Assembly: GCA_030429605.1 (NCBI GenBank)
Contig: JAUIEV010000005.1
Span: 1 to 64,000, forward strand
Direction of reading: 5' to 3'
DNA length: 64,000 bases
Source: Chlamydiia bacterium
GTDB lineage: Bacteria; Chlamydiota; Chlamydiia; Chlamydiales; Simkaniaceae
Both the position numbers and the translations under genes were made by a program. The notes under the pieces are model-generated. The model saw nothing but the letters and a program-made list of their open reading frames with translations, did no database searches and was not told the DNA's origin. This document shows, in pieces, positions 37,280 to 46,132 of this stretch (positions are counted from its first letter, which is position 1; every line of letters starts with the position of its first letter).

Positions 37280-38584
37280 ATGAATAAAGTGTACGACCGT
37301 ATCCTTGACATTCGAGGGAATCTTATAACCGTACGAGCAGAAGGCGTTGGTCTTGGTGAACTTGCTTTTATTCACAGAAAGTCAGGTCAGAAAACGTATG
37401 CTTCTGTACTTAGTATCGATTATGATAAAGTGACACTTCAGGCATTTGAGAACACGAGAGGTGTATCTACTGGAGATAAGGTGACGTTCCTAGGTAAACA
37501 AGTTGAAGCAACGTACGGCCCATCACTTCTTGGCCGCCGCTTCAATGGAGTGGGTGATCCTATTGACGATGGACCGGATGCAGTTGGGGAGTCTGTTGAA
37601 ATTGGGCAACCCTCTTTTAACCCAACAAAACGGGTTGTTCCTCATCAGCAAGTTCGAACAAACATTCCGATGATTGATGTGTTTAACTGCTTAGTTAAGT
37701 CACAAAAAATCCCTATCTTCTCTATCGCAGGGGAACCATATAACCAGCTTCTTATGAGAATTGCCAATCAGACAGATGCTGACGTTGTCATCATTGGTGG
37801 AATGGGACTGCGATATGATGACTATCAAGCATTTATCGACAATGCTGAAGAATCCGGATCGCTTGAAAAAACGATCATGTTTATCCATAAAGCAACGGAT
37901 CCAGCAGTAGAATGTATGCTCGTTCCGGACATGGTGCTCTCTTGTGCAGAGCAGTTTGCAACTCGTGATAAAGATGTGCTTGTTCTTTTAACAGATATGA
38001 CTGCATTTGCAGATGCAATCAAGGAAATCATGATTACGATGGACCAGGTCCCTTCAAATAGAGGGTACCCTGGATCTCTGTACTCCGACTTGGCTTCTCG
38101 TTATGAAAAAGCGGTTGATATTGATGGGAGTGGTTCCATTACAATTATTTCGGTAACAACTATGCCCGGTGGTGATGTAACACATCCAATTCCGGATAAT
38201 ACTGGATACATTACAGAGGGACAATACTACCTCCATGGCGGAAGAATTGATCCTTTTGGGTCGTTATCGAGACTGAAACAACAAGTTATCGGCTCAGTCA
38301 CAAGAGAAGACCACGGAGACATTGCTAATGCTCAAATTAGGCTCTATGCAGAGTCTAAAAAAGCACGAGAAAGACAGAGTATGGGATTCAAGTTATCGCG
38401 TTGGGATGAAAAACTCCTCAATTTTTCTTATTTATTCGAACAGCGAATGATGAATCTCCAAGTAAATATTCCGGTTGAAGAGGCGTTGGACTTGGGTTGG
38501 AAAACGCTTTCTGAATGTTTTGATGAAAAAGAAGTTGGTATTAAGCAGGAACTGCTTGAAAAATATTGGCCAAAAAATGGATGA
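37280..38584 (+). CDS. atpB: V-type ATPase regulatory subunit B
   Basis: A 434-residue non-catalytic nucleotide-binding subunit. It lacks a P-loop, as expected, and retains [12 protein letters not shown] and the [21 protein letters not shown] segment that forms the A-B interface. The N-terminus [25 protein letters not shown] is the usual beta barrel. It lies between atpA and atpD. Confidence 0.97.
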   Translation: MNKVYDRILDIRGNLITVRAEGVGLGELAFIHRKSGQKTYASVLSIDYDKVTLQAFENTRGVSTGDKVTFLGKQVEATYGPSLLGRRFNGVGDPIDDGPDAVGESVEIGQPSFNPTKRVVPHQQVRTNIPMIDVFNCLVKSQKIPIFSIAGEPYNQLLMRIANQTDADVVIIGGMGLRYDDYQAFIDNAEESGSLEKTIMFIHKATDPAVECMLVPDMVLSCAEQFATRDKDVLVLLTDMTAFADAIKEIMITMDQVPSNRGYPGSLYSDLASRYEKAVDIDGSGSITIISVTTMPGGDVTHPIPDNTGYITEGQYYLHGGRIDPFGSLSRLKQQVIGSVTREDHGDIANAQIRLYAESKKARERQSMGFKLSRWDEKLLNFSYLFEQRMMNLQVNIPVEEALDLGWKTLSECFDEKEVGIKQELLEKYWPKNG

Positions 38585-38594
38585 GGCATAGTCT

Positions 38595-39209
38595 GTGGCA
38601 GACATTAAGCTCACAAAAAATGAACTTCGATCGCAACAATTGAAACAATCTCAATTGAAGAAGTACTTACCAACTCTTCAGTTGAAAAAGGCTCTTCTTC
38701 AGGTTGAGGTGAATCAGATTGAAATGAAAATTGCGGAGCGCATTCGTGAAATGAATGCATACAAAGAGGTACTCGAGAGGTCATCTCGTCTTTTTTGTGA
38801 TACGCATGTTGCGGATGTATTTTCATCACTTGAAATTACAGAAGTAAGAAAACAGTATGAAAATATTGCTGGAGTCGAATGTCCGGAATTAGATGAAGTT
38901 ATTTTTGCTCAACGAGCGTACAGCTATTTTGATACCCCTCTTTGGGTTGATAGTGCGACTGAGCAAGCAAAACAACTTCTTATTGCAAGAGAATATGTTG
39001 AAGTTGCCCGAGAGAAAAAACGAGCTCTTGAAAAAGAACTTCGCGATGTATCCATTCGTGTAAATCTTTTTGAAAAAATACTTATTCCCAGAACAGAGAG
39101 TAACATTAAGAAAATTAAAGTCTTTCTAGGGGATCAGCAGCTTGCATCAGTCGCTCAGGCAAAAGTTGCAAAAGCTAAAATTGAGAAGAGGAAAGCTCGT
39201 GATAATTGA
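38595..39209 (+). CDS. atpD: V-type ATPase central stalk subunit D
   Basis: A 204-residue subunit D with a GTG start. It starts ADIKLTKNELRSQQLKQSQLKKYLPTLQLKKALLQ and has two long antiparallel coiled-coil helices, the second ending in FEKILIPRTESNIKKIKVFLGDQQLASVAQAK. This subunit is the rotor shaft, equivalent to F1 gamma. Its last 11 bases overlap the start of atpI. Confidence 0.95.
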   Translation: MADIKLTKNELRSQQLKQSQLKKYLPTLQLKKALLQVEVNQIEMKIAERIREMNAYKEVLERSSRLFCDTHVADVFSSLEITEVRKQYENIAGVECPELDEVIFAQRAYSYFDTPLWVDSATEQAKQLLIAREYVEVAREKKRALEKELRDVSIRVNLFEKILIPRTESNIKKIKVFLGDQQLASVAQAKVAKAKIEKRKARDN

Positions 39210-41124
39210 CGTTCAAAAAGTTGTCTTCGTTGGATCTCAAGATGTCCGAGATCAATTTTTTAAAAGAGCTCAAAAGGAAGGGATAATTGAATTTATTCAT
39301 TCAAAACGTTCAAAGAAAGGTGAGCTCCCCAAACCCCTTCAAGACACGCTCAAGGCGATCAAAGTTTTAAAAAAACAACCTGTTGCAGATCAGTATGAAG
39401 AAGCACCTGATGTTGATAGAGATGAGCTCGTTACAGAGGTGCTTCATGCAAAAGAGCTTCACGACGGACTAGAAGAAAAAAGAAGATATCTTTTTGCTGA
39501 AATAGCTCGTGTATACCCACTTGGTGACTTTTCTCTAGAGCAACTTCGAGAAATTGGGAGTGAGACAGGGCTTCGCTTTCGTTTTTTTGCAATCAAATCA
39601 AGTAAGCTGGAAAAAGTTGATCTACCTCCTGAGCTGTATCACATTTCTTCCGAATACGGGATGGAATATTTTATCTCTGTTTCAAAAAAAGAAGTACAGG
39701 CCCCTGAATTTTTAGAAATCCATACTGAACAGTCACTGTCGACTTTGTACCAAGATTTAGATCAAGTTCAAGCTGAATATTCAATAGTTCACGAGGAATT
39801 AAAAGAGCTTGCAGCCTATCTGGATATTCTTAAACTCCATCTGATCAACCAGTCAAATGCGTTTAATATTATCCACGCAATTGATGGAACGGAGCTAGCT
39901 CTTGATGATGCGCTCTTCTTTGTAGAAGGGTGGATTCCGAAAAATAAGCTTCGAAAAATTGAAGCAGTTACGAAAGGCCTTCCCGTACTTTCAGATGTTG
40001 TCGCAGTTGAAGAGAGCGATATTGTGCCAACATATATGGAAAATACAGGGCTTTCTGCTGTTGGTGAAGATCTTGTGCACATTTACGATACACCTGCAAC
40101 AACAGATAAAGATCCGTCAATATGGGTGCTTTGGGCTTTTTCATTCTTCTTTGCTATGATTGTTTCTGATGCAGGGTATGGAATGCTGTACTTACTTGGA
40201 GGGCTTATTGTTAAGTGGCGATTTAAAAAACTTCAGGGAATGGCTCGCCGCTTTGTTACGATGGTCCTCATGATTGCATCTTTTTGTGTTGGTTGGGGCG
40301 TTCTTACCGGTTCGTATTTTGGAATTGACCTCTCTCCACAAAATCCCGCAAATTCAATTTCTCTACTCCACTTAGCAGCTGTGAAAAAAGCTGAATACCA
40401 TATGAGTAAAAAGGACGATGTCTATCAGTTTTGGACGAAGAAATTTCCTAAGCTTACAACAGCAAAAACTGGGCAGGAATTTTTGGTCGGTGGTGTCAAA
40501 GAGAAAGAGGGAAAACTCAAATATGAAATAGTTGACGAATTCAATGATAATATCCTCATCGAGTTTTCTATTTTAGTTGGTGTCATTCATATCTGTCTCT
40601 CACTTTTTCGCTATCTTCTACGCGACTGGGCTGGAATTGGATGGGTCTCGTGTATTATTGGTGGCTATCTTTTCTTTCCTTCGATGCTGAAAGGAACATC
40701 TATGATGAATTTTCTAGGTGTTGTTTCAAAAACAAATGCTGAGTACTTTGGTTTGCAGATGCTTTTTGGGGGCGTTGCTGTAGCAATGATACTTGCTTTG
40801 ATTCAGCATAAAAAAGGTGGAATAGGTGAGATTACAAAAGGGATTCAGATTTTCGCTGATATCCTTTCCTACCTTCGTCTGTATGCGCTTGGTCTTGCTG
40901 GAATGATTTTGGCATCTACATTTAATGATATGGGTGAGATGGTTGGATATGCAATTGGATCGCTTATTATTGTAGTCGGACATGGAACGAATATGATTCT
41001 TGGCCTTATGGGAGGAACTATACACGGTCTACGTCTCAATTTTCTAGAGTGGTATCACTACTGCTTTGTCGGGGGTGGGAAATTGTTTAACCCCCTTAAA
41101 TTGTTAAAAAGGAGTACATCATGA
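39199..41124 (+). CDS. atpI: V-type ATPase membrane stator subunit I
   Basis: About 641 residues from the GTG at 39199. That start has AGAGGA seven bases upstream and yields MIIDVQKVVFVG, the usual beginning for this subunit. An ATG 57 bases earlier lies deep in atpD and is less likely. The first 330 residues form a cytoplasmic domain with coiled coils. From WVLWAFSFFFAMIVSDAGYGML onward there are about seven membrane segments, with the essential arginine in ILSYLRLYALGLAGM. It forms the ion half-channels against the K ring. It overlaps atpK by 4 bases. Confidence 0.93.
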   Translation: MIIDVQKVVFVGSQDVRDQFFKRAQKEGIIEFIHSKRSKKGELPKPLQDTLKAIKVLKKQPVADQYEEAPDVDRDELVTEVLHAKELHDGLEEKRRYLFAEIARVYPLGDFSLEQLREIGSETGLRFRFFAIKSSKLEKVDLPPELYHISSEYGMEYFISVSKKEVQAPEFLEIHTEQSLSTLYQDLDQVQAEYSIVHEELKELAAYLDILKLHLINQSNAFNIIHAIDGTELALDDALFFVEGWIPKNKLRKIEAVTKGLPVLSDVVAVEESDIVPTYMENTGLSAVGEDLVHIYDTPATTDKDPSIWVLWAFSFFFAMIVSDAGYGMLYLLGGLIVKWRFKKLQGMARRFVTMVLMIASFCVGWGVLTGSYFGIDLSPQNPANSISLLHLAAVKKAEYHMSKKDDVYQFWTKKFPKLTTAKTGQEFLVGGVKEKEGKLKYEIVDEFNDNILIEFSILVGVIHICLSLFRYLLRDWAGIGWVSCIIGGYLFFPSMLKGTSMMNFLGVVSKTNAEYFGLQMLFGGVAVAMILALIQHKKGGIGEITKGIQIFADILSYLRLYALGLAGMILASTFNDMGEMVGYAIGSLIIVVGHGTNMILGLMGGTIHGLRLNFLEWYHYCFVGGGKLFNPLKLLKRSTS

Positions 41125-41543
41125 ATTTTGATATGGTAGGACCAGCAATCGTACTTGGTCTTGGGTGTATCGGGAGTGCTATTGGTTGCGGTATTGCAGG
41201 TATGGCCTCACACGGTGTAATGAGTCGAGTTGATGAGAATCACGGTAAATTTATTGGTATGTCTGCCGTGCCTTCATCGCAGGCGATTTATGCATTTGTA
41301 TTAATGCTTCTCATGGCAAACAGTATTCGAGAAGGTTCGCTTTCTGCGCTTACTGGTCTGGGAATTGGTTTTTTTGTTGGATTAGCTATTCTTATTTCCT
41401 CTATTTATCAGGGAATGTGTGCTGCAACTGGAATTCAAGCTTCAGCTAAGCAGCCTGCGGTTTTTGGTAAGTGCTTTGCTGCGCTCGGGATTGTGGAGTC
41501 ATTCTCTCTCTTTGCGTTTGTTTTTGCACTCTTGCTTATATAA
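41121..41543 (+). CDS. atpK: V-type ATPase rotor-ring subunit K
   Basis: A 140-residue, four-span proteolipid made of two fused hairpins. Only the second hairpin keeps the ion-carrying carboxylate, Glu126 in GIVESFSLF. The first has VPSSQAIYAF (Ser53, Gln54), and the loop-proximal IYQGM has Gln97. These positions correspond to the Thr64, Gln65, Gln110 and Glu139 Na+-site ligands of Enterococcus hirae NtpK, so sodium transport is possible. It is the last subunit of the operon; fumC follows after 15 bases. Confidence 0.93.
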   Translation: MNFDMVGPAIVLGLGCIGSAIGCGIAGMASHGVMSRVDENHGKFIGMSAVPSSQAIYAFVLMLLMANSIREGSLSALTGLGIGFFVGLAILISSIYQGMCAATGIQASAKQPAVFGKCFAALGIVESFSLFAFVFALLLI

Positions 41544-41558
41544 GGAGAACTGTTACAT

Positions 41559-42944
41559 ATGGGGCATCGAGTCGAAAAAGACACACTTGGTGAAGTGAAT
41601 GTACCGGAGGATCGATTGTATGGAGCTCAAACAATGCGCTCTCTTACAAACTTTCCGATTGGTACTGAAGTTATGCCAATTGAAGTCGTGCATGCTTTTG
41701 GTTATGTCAAAAAGGCATCCGCCATTGTGAACTGTCGGCTTGGTCTTCTCGATGAAGAGAAAAAAAACCTCATTTCTGAAGCGTGTGATGTATTAATTCA
41801 GGGAACGCTCGATACAGAGTTTCCATTGAAAGTATGGCAAACTGGGTCTGGAACCCAGACAAATATGAATGTCAATGAAGTCATCAGTAATTACTGCATC
41901 CGAAAGCGAGGAGGGGTAATAGGGTCTAAAGACCCTATTCACCCAAATGATCATGTGAACATGTCTCAGTCATCAAATGACACCTTTCCAACTGCAATGC
42001 ACATTGCGGCGCAAATAAAGATTCGTCGTGAGCTCATACCGCATCTTGAAATGCTGCACACGGCACTTGATGAGAAAGCTCAGGCATTCGACTCTATTGT
42101 TAAAACTGGACGGACGCATCTCATGGATGCAGCTCCTTTGACGCTTGGGCAAGAATTTTCTGGTTATGCTGCACAAATAGCTCATGGTATAACAGCTATT
42201 CAAAAGGCGCTTTCCACTCTCGAAGAGGTTGCGCTTGGTGGAACAGCTGTAGGAACCGGGTTGAATTCACATCCTGAATATGCAAAAGCAGTTGCAGAAG
42301 AGCTTACAAACCTTCTTGGATTTCCTCTTTGCTCAGCTCCAAATAAATTTGAAGCGTTAGCTGCTAGCGATGCGATTGTTGAAATGAGTGGTGCACTTAA
42401 AAGAGTTGCCGTCTCAATGCACAAAATTGCAAACGATATTCGGTTGCTTTCTTCAGGTCCTAGATGTGGTGTTGGTGAGATCAAACTTCCTGAAAATGAA
42501 CCGGGATCTTCGATCATGCCAGGAAAAGTGAATCCAACACAGTGTGAATCAGTGACAATGGTTTGTGGCCAGGTCATTGGAAATGATGCTGCTATTTCAT
42601 TTGGAGGTGCAAATGGACACTTTGAGCTCAATGTGTATCGTCCAATGATGATATACAATCTTTTGCAATCAATTCAGTTACTGTCTGATTCCGGAAAAAA
42701 CTTTGTTGAAAAATGTATCTCTGGAATCGAACCAAATCATGAGCGAATAGCCCATTTTCTTGATCAATCACTTATGTTGGCAACAGCACTGAATAAAGTA
42801 ATTGGGTATGATAAGGCTGCTCAGATTGTAAAAAAAGCGCATGCTGAAGGCACTACATTAAAGAGTGCAGCAATCGATTTAGGTTATTTGACTGAAGAAG
42901 AGTTTGATAAAGCTATTGACCCTTCAAAAATGGTTCGTTTTTGA
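41559..42944 (+). CDS. fumC: Fumarate hydratase, class II
   Basis: A 461-residue class II fumarase. The fumarase/aspartase signature [15 protein letters not shown], the [17 protein letters not shown] segment with the catalytic histidine and [15 protein letters not shown] are all present. It interconverts fumarate and malate in the TCA cycle without an iron-sulfur cluster. It begins 15 bases after atpK with AAGGAG as ribosome binding site, so it is very likely read from the V-ATPase transcript. The 3' end faces the cyclase-family gene 13 bases away. Confidence 0.96.
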   Translation: MGHRVEKDTLGEVNVPEDRLYGAQTMRSLTNFPIGTEVMPIEVVHAFGYVKKASAIVNCRLGLLDEEKKNLISEACDVLIQGTLDTEFPLKVWQTGSGTQTNMNVNEVISNYCIRKRGGVIGSKDPIHPNDHVNMSQSSNDTFPTAMHIAAQIKIRRELIPHLEMLHTALDEKAQAFDSIVKTGRTHLMDAAPLTLGQEFSGYAAQIAHGITAIQKALSTLEEVALGGTAVGTGLNSHPEYAKAVAEELTNLLGFPLCSAPNKFEALAASDAIVEMSGALKRVAVSMHKIANDIRLLSSGPRCGVGEIKLPENEPGSSIMPGKVNPTQCESVTMVCGQVIGNDAAISFGGANGHFELNVYRPMMIYNLLQSIQLLSDSGKNFVEKCISGIEPNHERIAHFLDQSLMLATALNKVIGYDKAAQIVKKAHAEGTTLKSAAIDLGYLTEEEFDKAIDPSKMVRF

Positions 42945-42957
42945 CTGTAAGGTTTTT

Positions 42958-43641
42958 TTAATCGAGAATTGCCACAGTTCTACAGGCTGCTTCTGCTCCA
43001 ATAGAGACACGTATAGGTAGAGAAACCACTGAAAATGTTTCATCGGTAATAGCTGAGAGATTTGTCACGTTTTCAATGATGAATTTTCCAGCTCCTAATA
43101 TTTTTTTGTGGACCGGAAAGCTCATATTACTTCCGTCTGGTGAGAGTGTATCGATGCCTATTCCATTGATATCTTTTTCAATAAGATAGCATGCGGCCTC
43201 TTCATCAAAACCCGGGAAGTGCATATCTCCATTTTCATCTTCATTTCTGTATGTGGTTGTATTGCTCCATCTCTCAAGCCACCCAGTATACGCTAAAACA
43301 ATGCTATGCGGCTTGATAGAGCCAAATGTTGACTCGTACTCAACGATGTCTTCTTTTGAAATAAAATAGTCTGCATGAGACTTCTTCCGTACATCAATAA
43401 GATGACCGGGTGCAAAAAATTGCTTTACATCCATTTCCGCAATCGTGCTTCCATTTTGGAAAAAATGTGAAGGAGCATCAATATGCGTTCCGATTCCTCC
43501 ATGCATTTTATATGCATAGACTAGGCACCCTTGTTCATAGTCTAACTTCTTGGATGCTTCAAAGCCACAGCGACCAGTCCAGCTTGGTACTGATTCATCG
43601 AGGGGATGAGTAAGATCAACAAAACGTTTATTACTAAACAT
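42958..43641 (-). CDS. Cyclase/kynurenine-formamidase-like hydrolase
   Basis: A 227-residue member of the cyclase family (PF04199 type). The hallmark region reads MHGGIGTHIDAPSHFF at residues 46-61, with the conserved GTHxDxPxH metal-binding core, but the first histidine of the usual HxGTH is Gly49; His47 is two residues away. Family members are Mn/Zn amidohydrolases acting on formylkynurenine, isatin or similar. No tryptophan catabolism genes lie nearby. The ending SIGAEAACRTVAIL fits the family. Soluble and cytosolic. Confidence 0.8.
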   Translation of the reverse strand: MFSNKRFVDLTHPLDESVPSWTGRCGFEASKKLDYEQGCLVYAYKMHGGIGTHIDAPSHFFQNGSTIAEMDVKQFFAPGHLIDVRKKSHADYFISKEDIVEYESTFGSIKPHSIVLAYTGWLERWSNTTTYRNEDENGDMHFPGFDEEAACYLIEKDINGIGIDTLSPDGSNMSFPVHKKILGAGKFIIENVTNLSAITDETFSVVSLPIRVSIGAEAACRTVAILD

Positions 43642-43647
43642 AAAACT

Positions 43648-44151
43648 CTACGAGTTGAGGTGAATACCAATCCTTGAGAGAAGAAAGCGTCCCATAAGAA
43701 TTGGGTGAAGTATACAATGTTTAACGAATGCCCAGTAATTAACGGAAACAACTTTTTTCGTAAACGGTCTAGGGAGAGTATTTGTGAGTGCATCAGAAAT
43801 CCATTCAGGATATGGAGGTGGCATTGGAGGAAGGTCTTCTATGGAAAACCAGTTAATTGCCTGTGTTTCCGTTGTCAACACGGTTTTACCTGACTCAACT
43901 CGACATTCATAAATATGGCTTATATTGGAGAGTTTGTTTCTTGGAGTATAGACACCAATTTTCTCCTCTATAACCACATTCAAGCCAGTCTCTTCATGGG
44001 ATTCTCTAACAGCTGCAGCTTCAGGTGATTCGTTAAGGTCAATGCCTCCTCCGGGTAAAACCCAAACAGGAATATCACGTCTTTTTACAAGAAGAACTTG
44101 GTCTTTTGATTGATTTAGAATTATTGTGTGTACGCTTTGATTCTTTTCCAT
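43648..44151 (-). CDS. Nudix hydrolase
   Basis: A 167-residue protein from the ATG at 44151; the frame is open further back but would run into the divergent gene's promoter. The Nudix box is complete at residues 35-57: G35, E41, R49-E50, E53-E54, G56. The region after it resembles ADP-ribose/NTP pyrophosphohydrolases. The C-terminal 60 residues are basic with hydrophobic patches (ILMGRFLLSRIGIHL). Substrate not predictable. It ends 7 bases upstream of the same-strand cyclase gene. Confidence 0.82.
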   Translation of the reverse strand: MEKNQSVHTIILNQSKDQVLLVKRRDIPVWVLPGGGIDLNESPEAAAVRESHEETGLNVVIEEKIGVYTPRNKLSNISHIYECRVESGKTVLTTETQAINWFSIEDLPPMPPPYPEWISDALTNTLPRPFTKKVVSVNYWAFVKHCILHPILMGRFLLSRIGIHLNS

Positions 44152-44193
44152 AGTATTGTATGTTGATTGTAAAAGATGCTTCGAAAAGGAACA

Positions 44194-44637
44194 ATGAGAA
44201 AACTGTCTATCATAGCAATTTTTTGCGTACTTTTTGCAGGGTGTACAAAAAACCGGTTGAGTGTGCAGCATTTTATTGAAACCTCAGATGAGAGGGCTTC
44301 TGTATTTGTTGGATCCCCAGACCCAGAGAAAGAGTCGCCAGGCTTTCATCTGCTCTACGTTCAGTGGAATCTTCCTGCATCAACTGGAGAAGAAACGTAT
44401 CTTACTGTAGATGTGCTTTTTGGAAATATGACAATTAAGCAATACAAAAAGAACTTAACTCGGAAAAATGGCTCCTATTCCTTTCGGATACGTGAAGATG
44501 AGCTTCAACGAAATAATGGTATCTTAACGTATAAAGCTGATGTGAAAAGAGGGCAGCGGTGTATAGCTGAATGGAAAGACCTTATGTGGTTTCCTCTCAT
44601 TACAAGACCAACGGATAACCAAAGACAAAAATCGTAG
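44194..44637 (+). CDS. Predicted lipoprotein
   Basis: A 147-residue protein from the ATG at 44194 (AAAAGGAA upstream; an ATG six codons earlier is in frame). The signal RKLSIIAIFCVLFAGC has a textbook lipobox FAGC, then TKNRLSVQHFIETSDERASVFVGSPDPE. A PDPE motif and beta-sandwich-like alternation follow, ending RGQRCIAEWKDLMWFPLIT. Unknown family. It is divergent from the Nudix gene and precedes the AGCS symporter. Confidence 0.65.
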   Translation: MRKLSIIAIFCVLFAGCTKNRLSVQHFIETSDERASVFVGSPDPEKESPGFHLLYVQWNLPASTGEETYLTVDVLFGNMTIKQYKKNLTRKNGSYSFRIREDELQRNNGILTYKADVKRGQRCIAEWKDLMWFPLITRPTDNQRQKS

Positions 44638-44671
44638 TCATTTTTTCACTGGTATGGCATGCTAGTCCAGC

Positions 44672-44683
44672 TTTACTAGTAAA
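44672..44683. repeat. Perfect 12-bp palindrome upstream of the symporter gene
   Basis: TTTACTAGTAAA, 17 bases before the AGCS start codon and partly overlapping an AT-rich possible -10 region (AATAAT). It could be an operator half-site pair. It could also be chance in AT-rich DNA. Confidence 0.3.
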
Positions 44684-44700
44684 ATAATATGAGCAACTAA

Positions 44701-46071
44701 ATGAATTCTTTAGAATTATGGATAGAAACTCTGAATCAGTGGATTTGGGGGACGCCGCTTATAGTTCTCCTTGTAGTCGTTGGGATTCTTCTCACTATTA
44801 GGACTCGAGGGGTTCAATTTCGGTATCTTGTGTATGCTCATAAACTTGCTTTTACTCGCCATGATGATTCTGCTGAGGGTGATATAAGCCATTTTCAAGC
44901 TCTTATGACAGCGCTTGCTGCAACAATAGGTATAGGCAGCATTGCCGGTGTTGCTACAGCAGTTGCTTCGGGTGGATTAGGTGCACTTTTTTGGATGTGG
45001 GTCGCAGCGTTTTTTGGCATGGCGACAAAGTATGGTGAAGCAATTCTGGCGATAAAATATCGCGTCTCAGATGAAAATAATGAGATGTGTGGTGGCCCGA
45101 TGTATTATTTAGAGCGGGGGTTAAAAAGTAAGCCCCTTGCTGTATTGTTTGCATCTCTTGCGGCTATTACTGCAATTGGTACCGGAAATATGGTTCAAGC
45201 AAATTCCGTGTCATCGGCAGTCTATGATCTTTTTGGTATCCATCCTATATGGTCAGGCATACTACTTATGATCCTTACTGGAGGGGCCCTTCTTGGAGGA
45301 ATCAAAAGTATCGGTAAAATTACAGGTTTTCTTGTCCCTGCCATGGCTATTTTTTACATTGGTGGCGGACTCATTATTATTCTTATGAAATGGCAGTATG
45401 TACCAGAGGCATTATATGCAATTTTTCGTGCAGCTTTTTCAGGACAGGCTGCTGTCGGAGGCTTTTTAGGTGCCACAGTCATGCAGGCAGTCCAAATGGG
45501 TGTTTCTCGGAGTATTTTTTCCTCGGAAGCAGGGTTAGGGAGTTCTCCGATTGCTGCTGCTGCTGCAAAAACTGATACTCCAGGTCGTCAAGCATTGGTA
45601 TCCATGTCGAGTGTGTTTATTACAGCCGGAATTGTCTGTACGATTACAGGTCTTGTGATTGCAATAACAGGTGTGCTTGGTTCACAAGGAGCTGATGGGA
45701 GTGTTCTCGATGGATCCGCACTTGCATTGCATGCATTTGATGAAGTACTTCCTGCAGGTGGACTTATTGTTACTATTGCACTTATCCCATTTGCTTATTC
45801 AACAATTCTTGGTTGGGCATACTACGGTGAAAAATGTATAGAGTATTTATTCGGCGTGCGAATGGTTATGCCTTATCGATTTATTTTCACACTTGTTGTT
45901 ATCCCAGGCGCAGTCCTTTCACTCAATGTAGTGTGGGGGTTTGCCAATATGATGAACGGGCTTATGGCACTGCCAAATTTGATAGGATTATTCCTTCTGT
46001 CCGGAATCATTTCTAGAGAGACGACTGCTTTTGACGCGATTGTTCGGCATGAGTCAATAAAAAAATCTTGA
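44701..46071 (+). CDS. Sodium:alanine/glycine symporter (AGCS family)
   Basis: A 456-residue inner-membrane transporter with about 11 spans. Family signatures include LMTALAATIGIGSIAGVATAV (residues ~61-81), WMWVAAFFGMATKYGE and FSSEAGLGSSPIAAAAA, which holds the substrate/Na+ site. It imports alanine or glycine with sodium. Sodium coupling fits the Na+-type ligands seen in the V-ATPase K subunit. Length is standard. No other gene in this stretch appears to be co-transcribed with it. Confidence 0.92.
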   Translation: MNSLELWIETLNQWIWGTPLIVLLVVVGILLTIRTRGVQFRYLVYAHKLAFTRHDDSAEGDISHFQALMTALAATIGIGSIAGVATAVASGGLGALFWMWVAAFFGMATKYGEAILAIKYRVSDENNEMCGGPMYYLERGLKSKPLAVLFASLAAITAIGTGNMVQANSVSSAVYDLFGIHPIWSGILLMILTGGALLGGIKSIGKITGFLVPAMAIFYIGGGLIIILMKWQYVPEALYAIFRAAFSGQAAVGGFLGATVMQAVQMGVSRSIFSSEAGLGSSPIAAAAAKTDTPGRQALVSMSSVFITAGIVCTITGLVIAITGVLGSQGADGSVLDGSALALHAFDEVLPAGGLIVTIALIPFAYSTILGWAYYGEKCIEYLFGVRMVMPYRFIFTLVVIPGAVLSLNVVWGFANMMNGLMALPNLIGLFLLSGIISRETTAFDAIVRHESIKKS

Positions 46072-46132
46072 TAAGAAATTCATAAATTTATATCTTAACA
46101 GAATCTTAAAGAATAAAAAGGGGAGGCCGATT

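Noticed and set aside
39142-39198. Earlier ATG start for atpI
   Set aside because: It lies deep in atpD and adds a Lys/Arg-rich segment not seen in this subunit family; the GTG at 39199 has a good ribosome binding site.
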